A stretch of 64,000 nucleotides of DNA from Bradyrhizobium tropiciagri (GCF_018130545.1 NZ_JAFCKF010000002.1:868001-932000), one strand, 5' to 3'. Positions 1 through 9,192 are shown, numbered from the stretch's first letter. Notes: generated from the sequence alone by a model not told the origin. Program-made: numbers and translations.

Positions 1-874
1 TATTGGGGTTGGAGCCGCAGATCCACAGGAACATCGCGAGCAGCACCAGCAGCGCCATGATCCATTCGTGCCGCGACGGCGGCCCCATCTTGGCGAGCTC
101 GCCCTCGCTCCAGGTCACGATCTCCGGGCTCGCCTTGATCTCCGGCCGGCACACGACGTAGCTCAGCAGCGGCACCACGATCAGCAACAGGATGCCGAGC
201 GGCGCGAAGCCGATGAACCATTGGGACCAGCCGACCTCGATATTGACGAGCTTCTTGGCGATCGACAGCGCAGCGGCGTTCGGCGCCAGCGCAGTCAGGA
301 ACAGCGAGCTGGTGACGGCGGTGGTCGCGAACGCCGTCCACATCACGAAGGTGCCGATCTTGCCCGCGGTCGGCCCCGGCTCCGAGCCATAGATGCGCGG
401 GATGTTGCTGACGATCGGATAGATGGTGCCGCCCGAGCGCGCGGTGTTGGACGGCGTCGCCGGCGCCAGCACCAGATCGGAGAACGCCACCGCATAACCG
501 AGCCCGATGGTGCGGCGGCCGAGCCCCTTCACCAAGAGCAGCGCCAGCCTTCGGCCAAGCCCGCTCTTGCGGTAACCGATCGAGAACACGAAGGCGCCGA
601 CGATCAGCCATACCGTGCTCTCGGAAAAGCCGCTGAGCATCCAGCGCAACGACTTGTTGGGATCGGGCTCGACATAGCCGCCGATGCCGGCAACCGTCAG
701 GCCGATCAGGCCAACCGCGCCGACCGGCATCGATTCGAGGATCAGTCCGGTGATGACGGCCGCGAACACCGCAAAATAGTGCCACTGATTGGCGTTCAGC
801 CCTGATGGCACCGGCACCAGATAGATCACCAGCCAGACCAGCAACGGCGCAAACGTCCGCCATGACGACTTCAT
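1..874 (-). CDS. DASS-family (SLC13/CitT-like) anion:sodium symporter, 3' end missing
   Basis: The minus-strand frame opens with ATG at 874 and runs off the left edge, so only about 291 N-terminal residues are visible. It is strongly hydrophobic with repeated membrane segments. Features of the divalent anion:Na+ symporter (DASS) family are visible, including a cytosolic run with SDLVLAPATPSNTARSGG, which resembles the SNT-type substrate/sodium clamp, followed by a P-I-V-S-N stretch. Members import dicarboxylates, 2-oxoglutarate, malate or citrate. The substrate cannot be told from sequence alone. The next gene, aat, is divergent, so the two may share the 875-1109 spacer. Confidence 0.85.
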   Translation of the reverse strand, partial: MKSSWRTFAPLLVWLVIYLVPVPSGLNANQWHYFAVFAAVITGLILESMPVGAVGLIGLTVAGIGGYVEPDPNKSLRWMLSGFSESTVWLIVGAFVFSIGYRKSGLGRRLALLLVKGLGRRTIGLGYAVAFSDLVLAPATPSNTARSGGTIYPIVSNIPRIYGSEPGPTAGKIGTFVMWTAFATTAVTSSLFLTALAPNAAALSIAKKLVNIEVGWSQWFIGFAPLGILLLIVVPLLSYVVCRPEIKASPEIVTWSEGELAKMGPPSRHEWIMALLVLLAMFLWICGSNPN

Positions 875-1109
875 GCAGTGTCCCCCTCAACTGTTTTGAT
901 TGTCGGGCGCGCAAGCCACCAAGTCCCGAACAGGTCCCCGGCGGCGCCGCCATCTTTTTGTTGCAATGTAGCACGGCCGCGCAGTCCGTCTCGGGTGACT
1001 GCGGCCGAATGGCGCGGCTTGTGGAGGAACCGGCGCATTTCGTCAACACGTCGCGACCACGCCGGGGGGCCCATCGCAAGACCGCCCGCGCTTTGCTATC
1101 TTCACGGGC

Positions 1110-1790
1110 ATGACGTCACGCGACTCCGCCTCCTCCGAGATCACGCCCGAGGTGCTGCTGCGCGCCTATGCCTGCGGCATCTTCCCGATGGCGGAGAGCG
1201 CCGACGATCCGACGCTGTTCTGGGTCGAGCCGGAATTGCGCGGCGTGATTCCGTTCGAAGGCTTCCGCGTCGCCTCGCGCCTGGCGCGCACCGTGCGCTC
1301 GGATGCCTTCACCGTGACCGTCGATACCGCGTTCAAAGCCGTGATCGCCGGTTGCGCGGCACCGCAGCCCGGCCGCGACGACACCTGGATCAACAAGCGC
1401 ATCCGCGATCTCTATGTCGGGCTGCACGCCTCGGGCCATTGCCACAGCGTCGAGGTCTGGCAGGACGACAATCTGGTCGGCGGGCTCTATGGCGTCAGCC
1501 TCGGCCGCGCCTTCTTCGGCGAAAGCATGTTCCACACCGAACGCGACGCATCGAAGGTCGCGCTGGTGCATCTGGTGGCACGGCTGATCGCCGGCGGATT
1601 CGAACTGCTCGACACGCAATATGTGACCGAGCATCTGAAGACGTTTGGTGCGGTCGAGATCTCGCGGCGCCGCTATCGCGCGCTGCTCGACAAGGCGATC
1701 ACAGGCGCGCCGGCGGATTTCCGCAAGCTCGACGCCACACAGCCCGTCAAGGGCGCCGACGCACTGGCGATCATCGCGACGCGCAATTGA
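1110..1790 (+). CDS. aat: Leucyl/phenylalanyl-tRNA--protein transferase
   Basis: This 226-residue cytosolic enzyme transfers Leu or Phe from aminoacyl-tRNA to the N-terminal Arg or Lys of proteins, marking them for ClpAP through the N-end rule. The start of the protein shows the family hallmark [11 protein letters not shown] followed by [12 protein letters not shown]. The central [17 protein letters not shown] and the later [17 protein letters not shown] blocks are also typical. Length fits the family. The start is ATG with the hallmark beginning near residue 19. It is followed at 1796-1823 by a hairpin shared with the convergent DUF2155 gene. Confidence 0.96.
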   Translation: MTSRDSASSEITPEVLLRAYACGIFPMAESADDPTLFWVEPELRGVIPFEGFRVASRLARTVRSDAFTVTVDTAFKAVIAGCAAPQPGRDDTWINKRIRDLYVGLHASGHCHSVEVWQDDNLVGGLYGVSLGRAFFGESMFHTERDASKVALVHLVARLIAGGFELLDTQYVTEHLKTFGAVEISRRRYRALLDKAITGAPADFRKLDATQPVKGADALAIIATRN

Positions 1791-1795
1791 TTTAG

Positions 1796-1823
1796 CCCGG
1801 ACCGTGCTCTGGCACGATCCGGG
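1796..1823. terminator. Hairpin between convergent genes
   Basis: Two 12-base arms (1796-1807 and 1812-1823) pair with a single non-Watson-Crick position and a four-base loop. The hairpin sits only 5 bases after the aat stop and 8 bases from the DUF2155 stop on the other strand. There is no clear T-run, so it is a probable bidirectional 3' end structure and not a textbook intrinsic terminator. Confidence 0.55.
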
Positions 1824-1831
1824 TTGCTCAA

Positions 1832-2842
1832 TCAGTTCCCGAATAATCCGCCGAACAACCCGCCCGGCCGCTGCTGCTGGGGCGGCGGAGGTGGCGGCTG
1901 CTGCTGGTATTGCGGCAACGGCTGCGGCGGCGGACGCGGCGCGGCCTGCTTCGGCGGCGCGCGCTTCTGGGCCGGCGGCGGAGGCGGCGTCGGTGCCTTC
2001 GGCGGATCGGGCGCGGCGGTCACGATGGTCTGGTCCGGCCCTTTGCAGTCGGTCAGCCAGATGTCGTAGATCGGATGCTCGACGCCATGCAGGCCGGGGC
2101 TCGCCGCGAACATCCAGCCGGAGAAGATCCGCTTCACCTCGCCCTGCAAGGTGATCTCGTCGACCTCGACGAAGGCATCTGTGTTGGCGGCTTCGGTCGA
2201 CGGCCGCGTGTAGCAGGCATCGGTCTTCACCCGCAGCGCGCCGAACTGCACGGTCTCGCCGATATCCTCGTCGAAATTGATGATGCGTCCGGTGATCTTG
2301 TCGAGGCCGGAGAAGCTCGCCTTCTTGTTGGTGATCTTGGTCGACGGCGGCTCCTGCACCACCTCGTCGCCGGGCTGCAACGCGGCCGGCGTCTGAGGCG
2401 CGGTGCCGGGCGCGCCCTGAGGCGCAGCTTGCGGCGCGCCCTTGGGGCGCTGCCCGGGCGGCAGCGGGTTGGCGCCGGGCGGCGTGTTGGCAACGGCGGG
2501 CCCATTGGGTTGCGGCGGCTGCACGGCAACCCCGGGCGGAGCGACCGTTGAACCGGGCGGCGGCGCCAAGGGCTGCGACTGCACGCTGCCGGGCGGCGGC
2601 ACCGCCTGCCCCGGCGGCAACGCGCGTGGCTGCGTCGGCAGCAGGCGACCGCGCGGCAATTCCGGCACTTCCTCGTCGTCGTCGCTGGGCGGCGCCACCT
2701 GGCCACGCGGGATCGAGCCGGGCGGACGCGGCGCCGGATCGGAGAAAATCGTTCCGATCTGCGCGCGCGCGGGCGGCGCAAGCGAGATGGTTGAGGCGGC
2801 AATCAAGGCCGCAAAGCCAGTCAGGGCAACGGTTCGAAGCAT
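1832..2842 (-). CDS. DUF2155 domain exported protein, proline-rich
   Basis: A 336-residue protein with an N-terminal signal peptide (hydrophobic residues about 5-25, ending in a PPARA-type site), a long proline/glycine/glutamine-rich linker (about 30-160), and a C-terminal DUF2155 domain (about 165-275). The domain contains the typical KITNKKASFSGLDKITGRI start, a W-M-F-A-ASPG-L run and DIWLTDC. A second Pro/Gln tail follows. DUF2155 proteins are alphaproteobacterial, envelope-located and of unknown biochemical role; low-complexity flanks are usual in Bradyrhizobium. It is a single gene, convergent with aat. Upstream 2843-3088 holds its promoter region and that of the divergent SDR gene. Confidence 0.85.
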   Translation of the reverse strand: MLRTVALTGFAALIAASTISLAPPARAQIGTIFSDPAPRPPGSIPRGQVAPPSDDDEEVPELPRGRLLPTQPRALPPGQAVPPPGSVQSQPLAPPPGSTVAPPGVAVQPPQPNGPAVANTPPGANPLPPGQRPKGAPQAAPQGAPGTAPQTPAALQPGDEVVQEPPSTKITNKKASFSGLDKITGRIINFDEDIGETVQFGALRVKTDACYTRPSTEAANTDAFVEVDEITLQGEVKRIFSGWMFAASPGLHGVEHPIYDIWLTDCKGPDQTIVTAAPDPPKAPTPPPPPAQKRAPPKQAAPRPPPQPLPQYQQQPPPPPPQQQRPGGLFGGLFGN

Positions 2843-3088
2843 CTCGCGCGGCTTTAAAGGGCGAATCGGGCTCGCGACAGTCTACCTTGATATCGGCCGC
2901 TCGCAGGCCACCGGTTAACACGCCGAATACGGCGGGGAAAGGGCACCCGACCACCTCTCCCCGGCCCACCGGTCAGCCTCTGGTCACCTTTGGGGACACG
3001 TGTGATAGTCCTCACGCTGAAGGCACGCGGCAGCGCGTGAAAACCAGGAAAATCCGGATCGAACCGGACCAGCCAGAGGAAACCCAAC

Positions 3089-3868
3089 ATGCCAGATCGC
3101 ATCAGGCTCGACGGCCGGGTCGCCGTCGTCACCGGGGCTGCCGGCGTCATCGGAACCGCCACGCTACACCTGCTCGCCGAACGCGGGGCGCGGATTGTCG
3201 CAGTCGACCGCAAGGGGGCCGATCTGGCCGCCGCCATCAAGGACCTTCCCGCCTCGGCCGAGCCGCTCGCGATCACCGCCGATGTCACCGATGAGGATGA
3301 GGTCAGGGATTACGTCCGCGCGGCCGTCGACCGCTTCGGCACCATCGATGCCTTCTACAACAACGCCGGCATCGAAGGCGACATCAAGCCGATCCCGGAA
3401 TACTCGCTGGAGAGCTTCCGCCGGGTGCTCGACGTCAACGTGGTCGGCGTCTTCCTCGGCATGAAGCATGTGCTGCCGGTGATGCTGAAGCAGAACAAGG
3501 GCAGCATCATCAACACCGCCTCGATCGCGGGCCTGGTGGGATCGCCGATGATCGCGGTCTATAGCGCCAGCAAGCACGCGGTGATCGGACTGACCAAGAG
3601 CGCGGCCTGGGAATGCACCGGCACCGGCGTGCGGGTCAATTGCGTCTGCCCCGGCATGATCGAGAGCCGGATGCTGAGCACCATCCTGCAGGGCCGCTCC
3701 GGCGGCAATGCCCCGCCGCCGGTCGAGAAGATCGTCGACCGCATCCCGGCGCGCCGGCTCGGGCTCGCCAGCGAAGTCGCCTCGATCGTCGCTTTCCTGG
3801 CCTCCGACGAGGCGAGCTACGTCTCAGGCTCGGCCTACACCGTCGACGGCGGCCGCACCGCCGCCTGA
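3089..3868 (+). CDS. SDR-family NAD(P)-dependent oxidoreductase
   Basis: A 259-residue classical short-chain dehydrogenase. The nucleotide-binding motif reads TGAAGVIG (residues 15-22), with Val in place of the usual first Gly of GxG. NNAG lies near 91-94, catalytic Ser145, Tyr158 and Lys162 are in the expected spacing, and the C-terminal YVSGSAYTVDGG is typical. The substrate is unknown; close relatives are annotated as glucose or 3-ketoacyl-ACP type dehydrogenases without proof. A GAGGAAA ribosome site precedes the ATG. The HSL-type esterase starts 30-36 bases downstream on the same strand, so the two are probably co-transcribed. Confidence 0.9.
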   Translation: MPDRIRLDGRVAVVTGAAGVIGTATLHLLAERGARIVAVDRKGADLAAAIKDLPASAEPLAITADVTDEDEVRDYVRAAVDRFGTIDAFYNNAGIEGDIKPIPEYSLESFRRVLDVNVVGVFLGMKHVLPVMLKQNKGSIINTASIAGLVGSPMIAVYSASKHAVIGLTKSAAWECTGTGVRVNCVCPGMIESRMLSTILQGRSGGNAPPPVEKIVDRIPARRLGLASEVASIVAFLASDEASYVSGSAYTVDGGRTAA

Positions 3869-3898
3869 CGCTTCAGTTCAGCATCACAAGAAGGTTCG

Positions 3899-4846
3899 TT
3901 GTCCATGCCCGTCGTTCTCGATCCCGATGCCGCCGCCGTCTACAAGGCGTTCCAGGAGGCCGGCCGCCCTGCCTATGAATCGCTGACCGCACCGGAAGCG
4001 CGCGAATATTATCGCGCCGCCCGCATCGTCTCCAATCCCGAGCCGCCCGCGCTTGAATCGAGCAAGGAGCTGGCGATCCCGGCGCCGCACGGCACCATCC
4101 CGGCCCGTATCTACACGCCGAAGACGCTGCGCAAGACGGGCGGGCTCGCACCGTGCCTGGTGTTCTTCCATGGCGGCGGCTGGGTGATCGGCGATCTCGA
4201 TACCCATGAGGTGGTTTGCCAGAAGCTGGCGCATGAGGGCGAGCTGATCGTGATCTCGGTCGACTACCGTCTGGCACCCGAGCACCGCTTTCCCGCCGCG
4301 GTGGACGACGCCGTCACCGCGACCAGATGGGTCGCCGCCAATGCGAAAGATCTCGGCATCGATGCCGCGCGCCTGATCGTCGGCGGCGACAGTGCCGGCG
4401 GCAACCTCGCGGCCGTGGTTGCCCTCACCGCGCGCGATGGAGGACCGAAGCTCGCCGCCCAGCTGCTGGTCTATCCAGCGACCGATTTCTCGCGGAAGCA
4501 TCCCTCGCATCGCGAGCCCGAGACCAGCATCCTGCTGACCCATTCGGTGATCGGCTGGTTCGGTGATCACTATCTCGGTGGCGCGGATTCGAGCGAATGG
4601 CGCGCCTCGCCCGCGCGCGCAAAGAGCTTCGCTGGATTGCCGCCGGCCTATGTGCTGACCGCTGGCGCTGATCCCTTGCGCGACGAAGGCGACGAGTATG
4701 CGAAATTCCTCAAGGACGCCGGCGTGCCCGTGACCTACCGGCATTTCCCCGGCCAGTTCCACGGCTTCTTCACGATGGGCAAGCTGCTCAATCAGGCCAA
4801 TGTCGCGGTGACCGAGATCAGCGCCTGGCTGAAGACGCTGGGCTGA
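3899..4846 (+). CDS. Alpha/beta hydrolase of the hormone-sensitive lipase family
   Basis: A protein of about 315 residues with the HSL-family oxyanion motif HGGGW (His at about residue 91) and the nucleophile motif GDSAGG (Ser at about 165). The C-terminal His lies in FHGFF. These enzymes hydrolyse short-chain esters or lactones in the cytosol. The first codon may be TTG at 3899 or ATG at 3905; the AAGAAGG sequence at about 3889 sits better with the TTG. The gene follows the SDR closely, suggesting joint oxidation and ester cleavage of a carbon source, which is inference. A GC hairpin lies just beyond the stop (about 4858-4882). Confidence 0.88.
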   Translation: MSMPVVLDPDAAAVYKAFQEAGRPAYESLTAPEAREYYRAARIVSNPEPPALESSKELAIPAPHGTIPARIYTPKTLRKTGGLAPCLVFFHGGGWVIGDLDTHEVVCQKLAHEGELIVISVDYRLAPEHRFPAAVDDAVTATRWVAANAKDLGIDAARLIVGGDSAGGNLAAVVALTARDGGPKLAAQLLVYPATDFSRKHPSHREPETSILLTHSVIGWFGDHYLGGADSSEWRASPARAKSFAGLPPAYVLTAGADPLRDEGDEYAKFLKDAGVPVTYRHFPGQFHGFFTMGKLLNQANVAVTEISAWLKTLG

Positions 4847-5006
4847 GCGAACGGATCGGGGGCGACGCGCGGCGCCTCCCCCCCATCAAGGTTTGGATCG
4901 CACGATTGGGCAACCGCGTGTTGCGGCGTTAGCGCGCCTTGAACTTCGCAGCGCCGCGCGATAGTGCGGCCACAAGCGCACCACGCTGGGCACTCCAACC
5001 ATCAAG

Positions 5007-6236
5007 ATGGTCCTGTTCACGCCTATGATCGTCTACGGTATTCCGCTTGATTTCATCCTGTTCGCGCTGACGCTGCTCGGCGTCGCGATCTTCCATCACC
5101 ACACACTCGCGGTGGCGTTGACGGGCCTTGCCGCGATTGTCGCCTACAAGCTGCTGTTCGCGGGTTTTGCGAAATTCGGCGCGGGCCTGCCCGGCCTCGT
5201 GCACCACATGGAGCATGAGTGGGTCACGCTCGCGAACCTGTTCCTGCTGTTGATGGGATTTGCGCTGCTGTCGCGGCATTTCGAGGAGAGCCGCATCCCC
5301 GACGAGATGCCGGCGCTGCTGCCCGATGACTGGAAGGGCGGACTGATCCTGCTCGTGCTCGTGTTCGTGCTGTCGGCCTTTCTCGACAATATCGCGGCCG
5401 CGCTGATCGGCGGCACCGTCGCGCGACATGTGTTCCGCGGCCGTGTCCACATCGGCTATCTCGCGGCCATCGTCGCAGCGTCGAATGCGGGAGGCTCGGG
5501 CAGCATCGTCGGCGACACCACGACGACGATGATGTGGATCGACGGCGTCAGCCCGCTCACCGTTGTCGACGCCTATGTCGCCGCCATTGTGGCGATGCTG
5601 GTGTTCGCGGTGCCGGCCTCGCTGCAGCAGCACCGGTTTTCGCCCATCGTGAAGAAAGCGCCGTCCGGCCTCAGCATCGACTGGACGCGGGTTGCGATCG
5701 TCGCCGTGATCCTGCTCGCCGCGCTGACCGCCAATGTCACGGCCAACCTCAAATTTCCCGCGTTGCTCGATGCGCTGCCTGTGCTCGGGCTCGCGGTCTG
5801 GGCGGCGATCCTCGTCACCGCGCTGCTGCGGCGGCCGGACTGGTCTGTCATGCCCGAGACGTTCAAGGGCACCGTGTTCCTGCTCGCGCTGGTGACGGCG
5901 GCCTCGCTGATGCCGGTGGAAGAGCTGCCGACCGCATCGTGGCAGACCGCGCTCGGGCTCGGCTTCGTCTCGTCCGTGTTCGACAACATCCCGCTCACCG
6001 CGCTGGCGCTGAAGCAAGGCGGCTACGACTGGGGCTTTCTCGCCTATGCGGTTGGATTTGGCGGATCGATGGTCTGGTTCGGCTCGTCCGCCGGCGTTGC
6101 GGTGTCCAACCTGTATCCGGAAGCCAAGTCCGTGGTCCGCTGGATCACCCAGGGCTGGCCGATCATGGTGGCTTATGTCGTCGGCTTCTTTGTGATGCTG
6201 GCGTTGCTCGGCTGGCACCCCGACGCGCCGCATTGA
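5007..6236 (+). CDS. Ion transporter superfamily permease (NhaD/ArsB/citrate-transporter-like)
   Basis: A 409-residue integral membrane protein with about 10-12 hydrophobic segments. Two pseudo-symmetric signature segments, FLDNIAAALIGG and VFDNIPLTALAL, carry the DNI motif seen in the NhaD and citrate-transporter branches of the IT superfamily. The first repeat continues into NAGGSGSIVGDTTTTMMW, which resembles a substrate-binding hairpin. The family exchanges Na+/H+ or moves arsenite or citrate; the sequence does not decide between them. It stands alone, preceded by a 160-base spacer. Confidence 0.82.
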   Translation: MVLFTPMIVYGIPLDFILFALTLLGVAIFHHHTLAVALTGLAAIVAYKLLFAGFAKFGAGLPGLVHHMEHEWVTLANLFLLLMGFALLSRHFEESRIPDEMPALLPDDWKGGLILLVLVFVLSAFLDNIAAALIGGTVARHVFRGRVHIGYLAAIVAASNAGGSGSIVGDTTTTMMWIDGVSPLTVVDAYVAAIVAMLVFAVPASLQQHRFSPIVKKAPSGLSIDWTRVAIVAVILLAALTANVTANLKFPALLDALPVLGLAVWAAILVTALLRRPDWSVMPETFKGTVFLLALVTAASLMPVEELPTASWQTALGLGFVSSVFDNIPLTALALKQGGYDWGFLAYAVGFGGSMVWFGSSAGVAVSNLYPEAKSVVRWITQGWPIMVAYVVGFFVMLALLGWHPDAPH

Positions 6237-6451
6237 GCTCGCCGTGGAGGCGGCCCGCCGCCCCACCCGCGCAACGTAGTCATTGCGGTCGCTAGCCGCA
6301 GACGCTCAGGTATTGGTCAACCTGGTCTCGCACATGCGAAACTCGCCGCGTTGCGACGCACAATGAACTTACTTCAAAACTGTGGAAAAGCGAGACAAAT
6401 CCGTTGACATTGCTAAACTCCATTCGCCGTAACAACTTATGGAGCGTTCGC

Positions 6452-6886
6452 ATGAGTGTTAGTGCAGAAGTCCTCGCCCGTGCCCCGTCGGAGCAGATCG
6501 AGGGCGAAACCAACGCTGCTGGTCCGCATCGGCCACGCAACAACATTCGACCCCTCTCACCGATGCCGGACTACGTCGAGCACCGCAACGGCGTCAACGA
6601 GGTGGGCATGCTGTCGGCCGAGGCGGTCGTGCGCGAATATGAAGCGGCGGTGAAAGAGATCGAGGCCCTCGGATCTGAACTGCAATTGGCCGCCAAGAAC
6701 TGCGAGGTCATGGTGGCCGGGGTCCATGACATGATCGCGGAAATCAAGGAGTTCGCCGCGGGTTATCGCGATCAGGGCAAGCGCTTTTTCCTGCAGATCG
6801 AAGCCGTCTCGTTGATGACCACGGAAGTCAGGGATACCTGCGAAGCACTCAAGAAGAAGATCGCGACCGACACATTGACCCGGTGA
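6452..6886 (+). CDS. Hypothetical protein with coiled-coil helix
   Basis: Unrecognised protein of 144 residues. The start was set to the ATG at 6452 because GGAG lies at 6441-6444; the upstream TTG frame would add 16 residues without a ribosome site. Residues about 50-140 are acidic and heptad-like (AEAVVREYEAAVKEIEALGSE and onwards), predicting long helices without membrane segments, so it is probably cytosolic. A TTGACA hexamer at 6403-6408 could be a -35 element, with a poor -10. The gene ends in a good intrinsic terminator. Confidence 0.72.
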   Translation: MSVSAEVLARAPSEQIEGETNAAGPHRPRNNIRPLSPMPDYVEHRNGVNEVGMLSAEAVVREYEAAVKEIEALGSELQLAAKNCEVMVAGVHDMIAEIKEFAAGYRDQGKRFFLQIEAVSLMTTEVRDTCEALKKKIATDTLTR

Positions 6887-7015
6887 GATCCGGACTTGGG
6901 CACGTTTCGTGCTCAGCGTATCCGTGGATTTTCAGCGTGTATTGGTGAATGCCTGCGCTATGTCGGCGCGGCCAAACCGTTAGTTCTATTTGAGACCAAG
7001 TCGTTCAACATGCTG

Positions 7016-7037
7016 CCCCGCCTCGGCGGGGGCTTTT
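7016..7037 (+). terminator. Rho-independent terminator
   Basis: Seven-base perfect stem (CCCCGCC at 7016-7022, GGCGGGG at 7025-7031) with a two-base central gap, followed by GC and TTTT. It lies 130 bases after the stop of the coiled-coil protein gene and points the same way. Confidence 0.7.
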
Positions 7038-7085
7038 GTGCTGCAGCAAACCCTGCGCGCCTCGAACGGCCGGACCTAACCGACT

Positions 7086-7304
7086 TTAACGCGCGTCAGG
7101 CGCGCGCCCAGCCATGTCGGTTGCCGACGGCAAGGCGGATATCGCGGACCAGCGGTCGCTGAAATCCTTGGCCGGGAGCACGTCCGTGTCGGCGACGACA
7201 ACGCCCGCGGTCCGGGGCAAGTGCGACCTCACCGTTGCGGCGGTTGCAGTGACAGCCAGCAGGACGACGGCCACGACCCCGGTAATCGTTCGATGCTTTG
7301 TCAT
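7086..7304 (-). CDS. Small exported hypothetical protein
   Basis: A 72-residue protein with a clear signal peptide (KHR then a GVVAVVLLAVTATAA core) and a short hydrophilic mature part of about 45 residues. I do not recognise the mature part. The strong GGAGGAGG sequence eight bases before the ATG on the minus strand argues that this is a real gene and not a chance frame. Nothing adjacent suggests a function. Confidence 0.6.
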   Translation of the reverse strand: MTKHRTITGVVAVVLLAVTATAATVRSHLPRTAGVVVADTDVLPAKDFSDRWSAISALPSATDMAGRAPDAR

Positions 7305-7428
7305 TCAGAACCTCCTCCGGTCCCCAACGCCCACTTGACGTGGGTCACAGGAACCTTCGCGTCGGTTCATCAATGCAAAGGCAAAATGAATCGCGTGAGA
7401 TCGGACAACGAACTTGTCCCAAACTCAC

Positions 7429-8367
7429 TTACCCGGCGCGCGCAGCCCGGCGCAGCGATTGCGGCGGCTGGCCGAAGGCGCGAATGAAGGCGCGGCGCAT
7501 CCGCTCGGGATCGCGGAAGCCGGTGATCTCGGCGACGCGCTCGATCGCCTCGCCCGACGACTGCACGCGCTGCCGCGCGACCTCGATCCGCAGCCGCTCC
7601 ACCGCCTTCGACGGCGTGGTGCCGGTCTCCGCGATGAAGGCGCGGGTGAAATGCCGCGAGCTCATCCCGGCCTTGTCGGCGAGATCCTCGACCGTCAGCG
7701 GCGCGTCGAGATGCTCGCGCGCCCAGGCCAGCAGCGGCCCGAACCTTCCGTTCGGCGTCTTCAATTCCAACAGCGAGGAGAACTGCGACTGCCCGCCGCT
7801 GCGGCGGTGATACAACACGAGCTGGCGCGCGGTGTTCTGCGCGACCTCGTCGCCGTAATCCTCGGCGATCATCGCGAGCGCGAGGTCGATGCCGGCGGTG
7901 ATGCCGGCCGAGCTCCAGATATTGCCGTCGCGGACGAAGATCTGGTCCGGCTCGAGCTTGATCTTCGGATAGGCCTTCACGAAATGCGGCGTACGCTGCC
8001 AATGCGTGGTGGCGCGCCGGCCATCGAGCAGGCCCGCCTCGGCCAGCACGTAGGCGCCCGAGCAGACGCTGGCGACGCGAATGCCGCGCTCCGCCATCCG
8101 TTGCACGAAGGACAGCGTAATCGGACAGGTCGCCGGCGCGCGCACGCCGTTGCCGCCCGCGATAATCAGCGTCGTGATGGCCGCCGAAGGCTTGAAGCCG
8201 CGGGCAAGCATCTCGACGCCGGACGACGAGCGCACCGGCCCCGCCTTCACCGCAATCGTCTTGATAGCGGGCGCGTCGTTGGCGAAGCGCGCCGCGATCT
8301 CGAACGCCGCGATCGGGCCGGCCGCGTCGAGTAGCTGGAAGTCGGGAAAGATCAGGATGCCTATCAT
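7429..8367 (-). CDS. GlxA-type transcriptional regulator (DJ-1/PfpI plus AraC HTH)
   Basis: About 312 residues. The N-terminal half is a DJ-1/PfpI-like amidotransferase fold with ASVCSGAYVLAEAGLL around the nucleophile-elbow Cys (about residue 104) and ATTHW after it. The C-terminal part is an AraC double helix-turn-helix (LTVEDLADKAGMSSRHFTRAF and the following helix pair). The longest frame begins further upstream, but the domain starts at MIGILIFPDF, so ATG at 8367 is preferred. It is divergent from the DJ-1 enzyme at 8491, which shares its N-terminal fold. It probably controls that gene and itself through the dyad at 8405-8439. Confidence 0.9.
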   Translation of the reverse strand: MIGILIFPDFQLLDAAGPIAAFEIAARFANDAPAIKTIAVKAGPVRSSSGVEMLARGFKPSAAITTLIIAGGNGVRAPATCPITLSFVQRMAERGIRVASVCSGAYVLAEAGLLDGRRATTHWQRTPHFVKAYPKIKLEPDQIFVRDGNIWSSAGITAGIDLALAMIAEDYGDEVAQNTARQLVLYHRRSGGQSQFSSLLELKTPNGRFGPLLAWAREHLDAPLTVEDLADKAGMSSRHFTRAFIAETGTTPSKAVERLRIEVARQRVQSSGEAIERVAEITGFRDPERMRRAFIRAFGQPPQSLRRAARAG

Positions 8368-8385
8368 GTGCGGGATACTTCCAAA

Positions 8386-8439
8386 TGTCCTTGCGATGGC
8401 GCGGTGTCCTAAAATGAGGGAATTACGCCATTTTGGACA
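8386..8439. promoter_or_regulatory. Candidate operator between divergent glxA-like regulator and DJ-1 enzyme
   Basis: In the 123-base divergent spacer, an inverted repeat has arms TGTCCTAAAATG (8405-8416) and CATTTTGGACA (8429-8439). A further TGTCCTT at 8386-8392 stands 19 bases before the TGTCCTA of the left arm, in the same orientation. AraC-family proteins often bind two direct half-sites about two helical turns apart. Assignment to the adjacent regulator is inference from position. Confidence 0.5.
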
Positions 8440-8490
8440 GGAGGCCATCATGGCATCGTGGTTCCGTCAAGCGCTATTTGGAGGCCTCCG

Positions 8491-9192
8491 ATGTCCGAAC
8501 CCCTGCAGATTGGATTGCTCGTCTTCCCGAAGGTGACCCAGCTCGACCTGACCGGCCCGCTGCAAGTGTTCTCCTCGGTACCCGGCGCCAAGGTGCATCT
8601 GATCTGGAAACGGATCGAACCGGTTCCGAGCGATTCCGTGATGGTGCTGACGCCGACCACGACCTTCGCCGACTGCCCGCAGCTCGACGTGATCTGCGTC
8701 CCCGGCGGGTTCGGCACCGACGACATGGTTGGCGACGAGGAGATGCTCGCCTTCCTGCGCAAGCAGGCCGACGGAGCGAAGTACGTCACGTCAGTGTGCA
8801 CGGGGTCGCTGGTGCTCGGCGCCGCCGGTCTCCTGAAAGGCTATCGCGCCACCACGCATTGGAGCGCGATCGATTTCCTCGCCGGCTTCGGCGCGATCCC
8901 GACCAGGACGCGGGTCTGCGTCGACCGCAATCGCTTCACCGGCGGCGGCGTCACCGCGGGCATCGATTTCGCGCTGACGCTGGTGTCCGAACTGGTCGAC
9001 CGCAAGACGGCGGAAGCGATTCAGCTCAGGCTCGAATACAACCCCGCCCCGCCGTTCAATGCCGGCTCGCCCGACACCGCGCCGGCCGAGATTCTCGCCT
9101 TCATGAAGGAACGGATGGGACCGGCGCATGCGCGCCGCGGCGAATTGATGGGCCGCGCGGCGGCCCGGCTTGCCCAGAGCGTGTCGCCATAA
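8491..9192 (+). CDS. DJ-1/PfpI family protein, isonitrile hydratase-like
   Basis: A 233-residue protein resembling Pseudomonas isonitrile (cyclohexyl-isocyanide) hydratase along its length, including LDLTGPLQVF, a Cys103 nucleophile in TSVCTGSLVLGAAGLL, RATTHW and the C-terminal NPAPPFNAGSPDTAP. Known homologues hydrate isocyanides to N-formamides without a metal. The ATG at 8491 was chosen because GGAGGC lies at 8480-8485; the longer frame from 8458 lacks this support. The gene is divergent from, and probably regulated by, the GlxA-type protein. Substrate here is unproven. Confidence 0.82.
   Translation: MSEPLQIGLLVFPKVTQLDLTGPLQVFSSVPGAKVHLIWKRIEPVPSDSVMVLTPTTTFADCPQLDVICVPGGFGTDDMVGDEEMLAFLRKQADGAKYVTSVCTGSLVLGAAGLLKGYRATTHWSAIDFLAGFGAIPTRTRVCVDRNRFTGGGVTAGIDFALTLVSELVDRKTAEAIQLRLEYNPAPPFNAGSPDTAPAEILAFMKERMGPAHARRGELMGRAAARLAQSVSP

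Noticed and set aside
1116-2969. 617-codon minus-strand frame over aat and the DUF2155 gene
   Set aside because: It mirrors aat and runs in the wrong frame of the DUF2155 gene; composition is not that of a protein.
4929-6266. 445-codon minus-strand frame opposite the permease
   Set aside because: Composition is extreme (Arg, His, Gln, Asp) with no hydrophobic core; it is the complement of a membrane protein gene.
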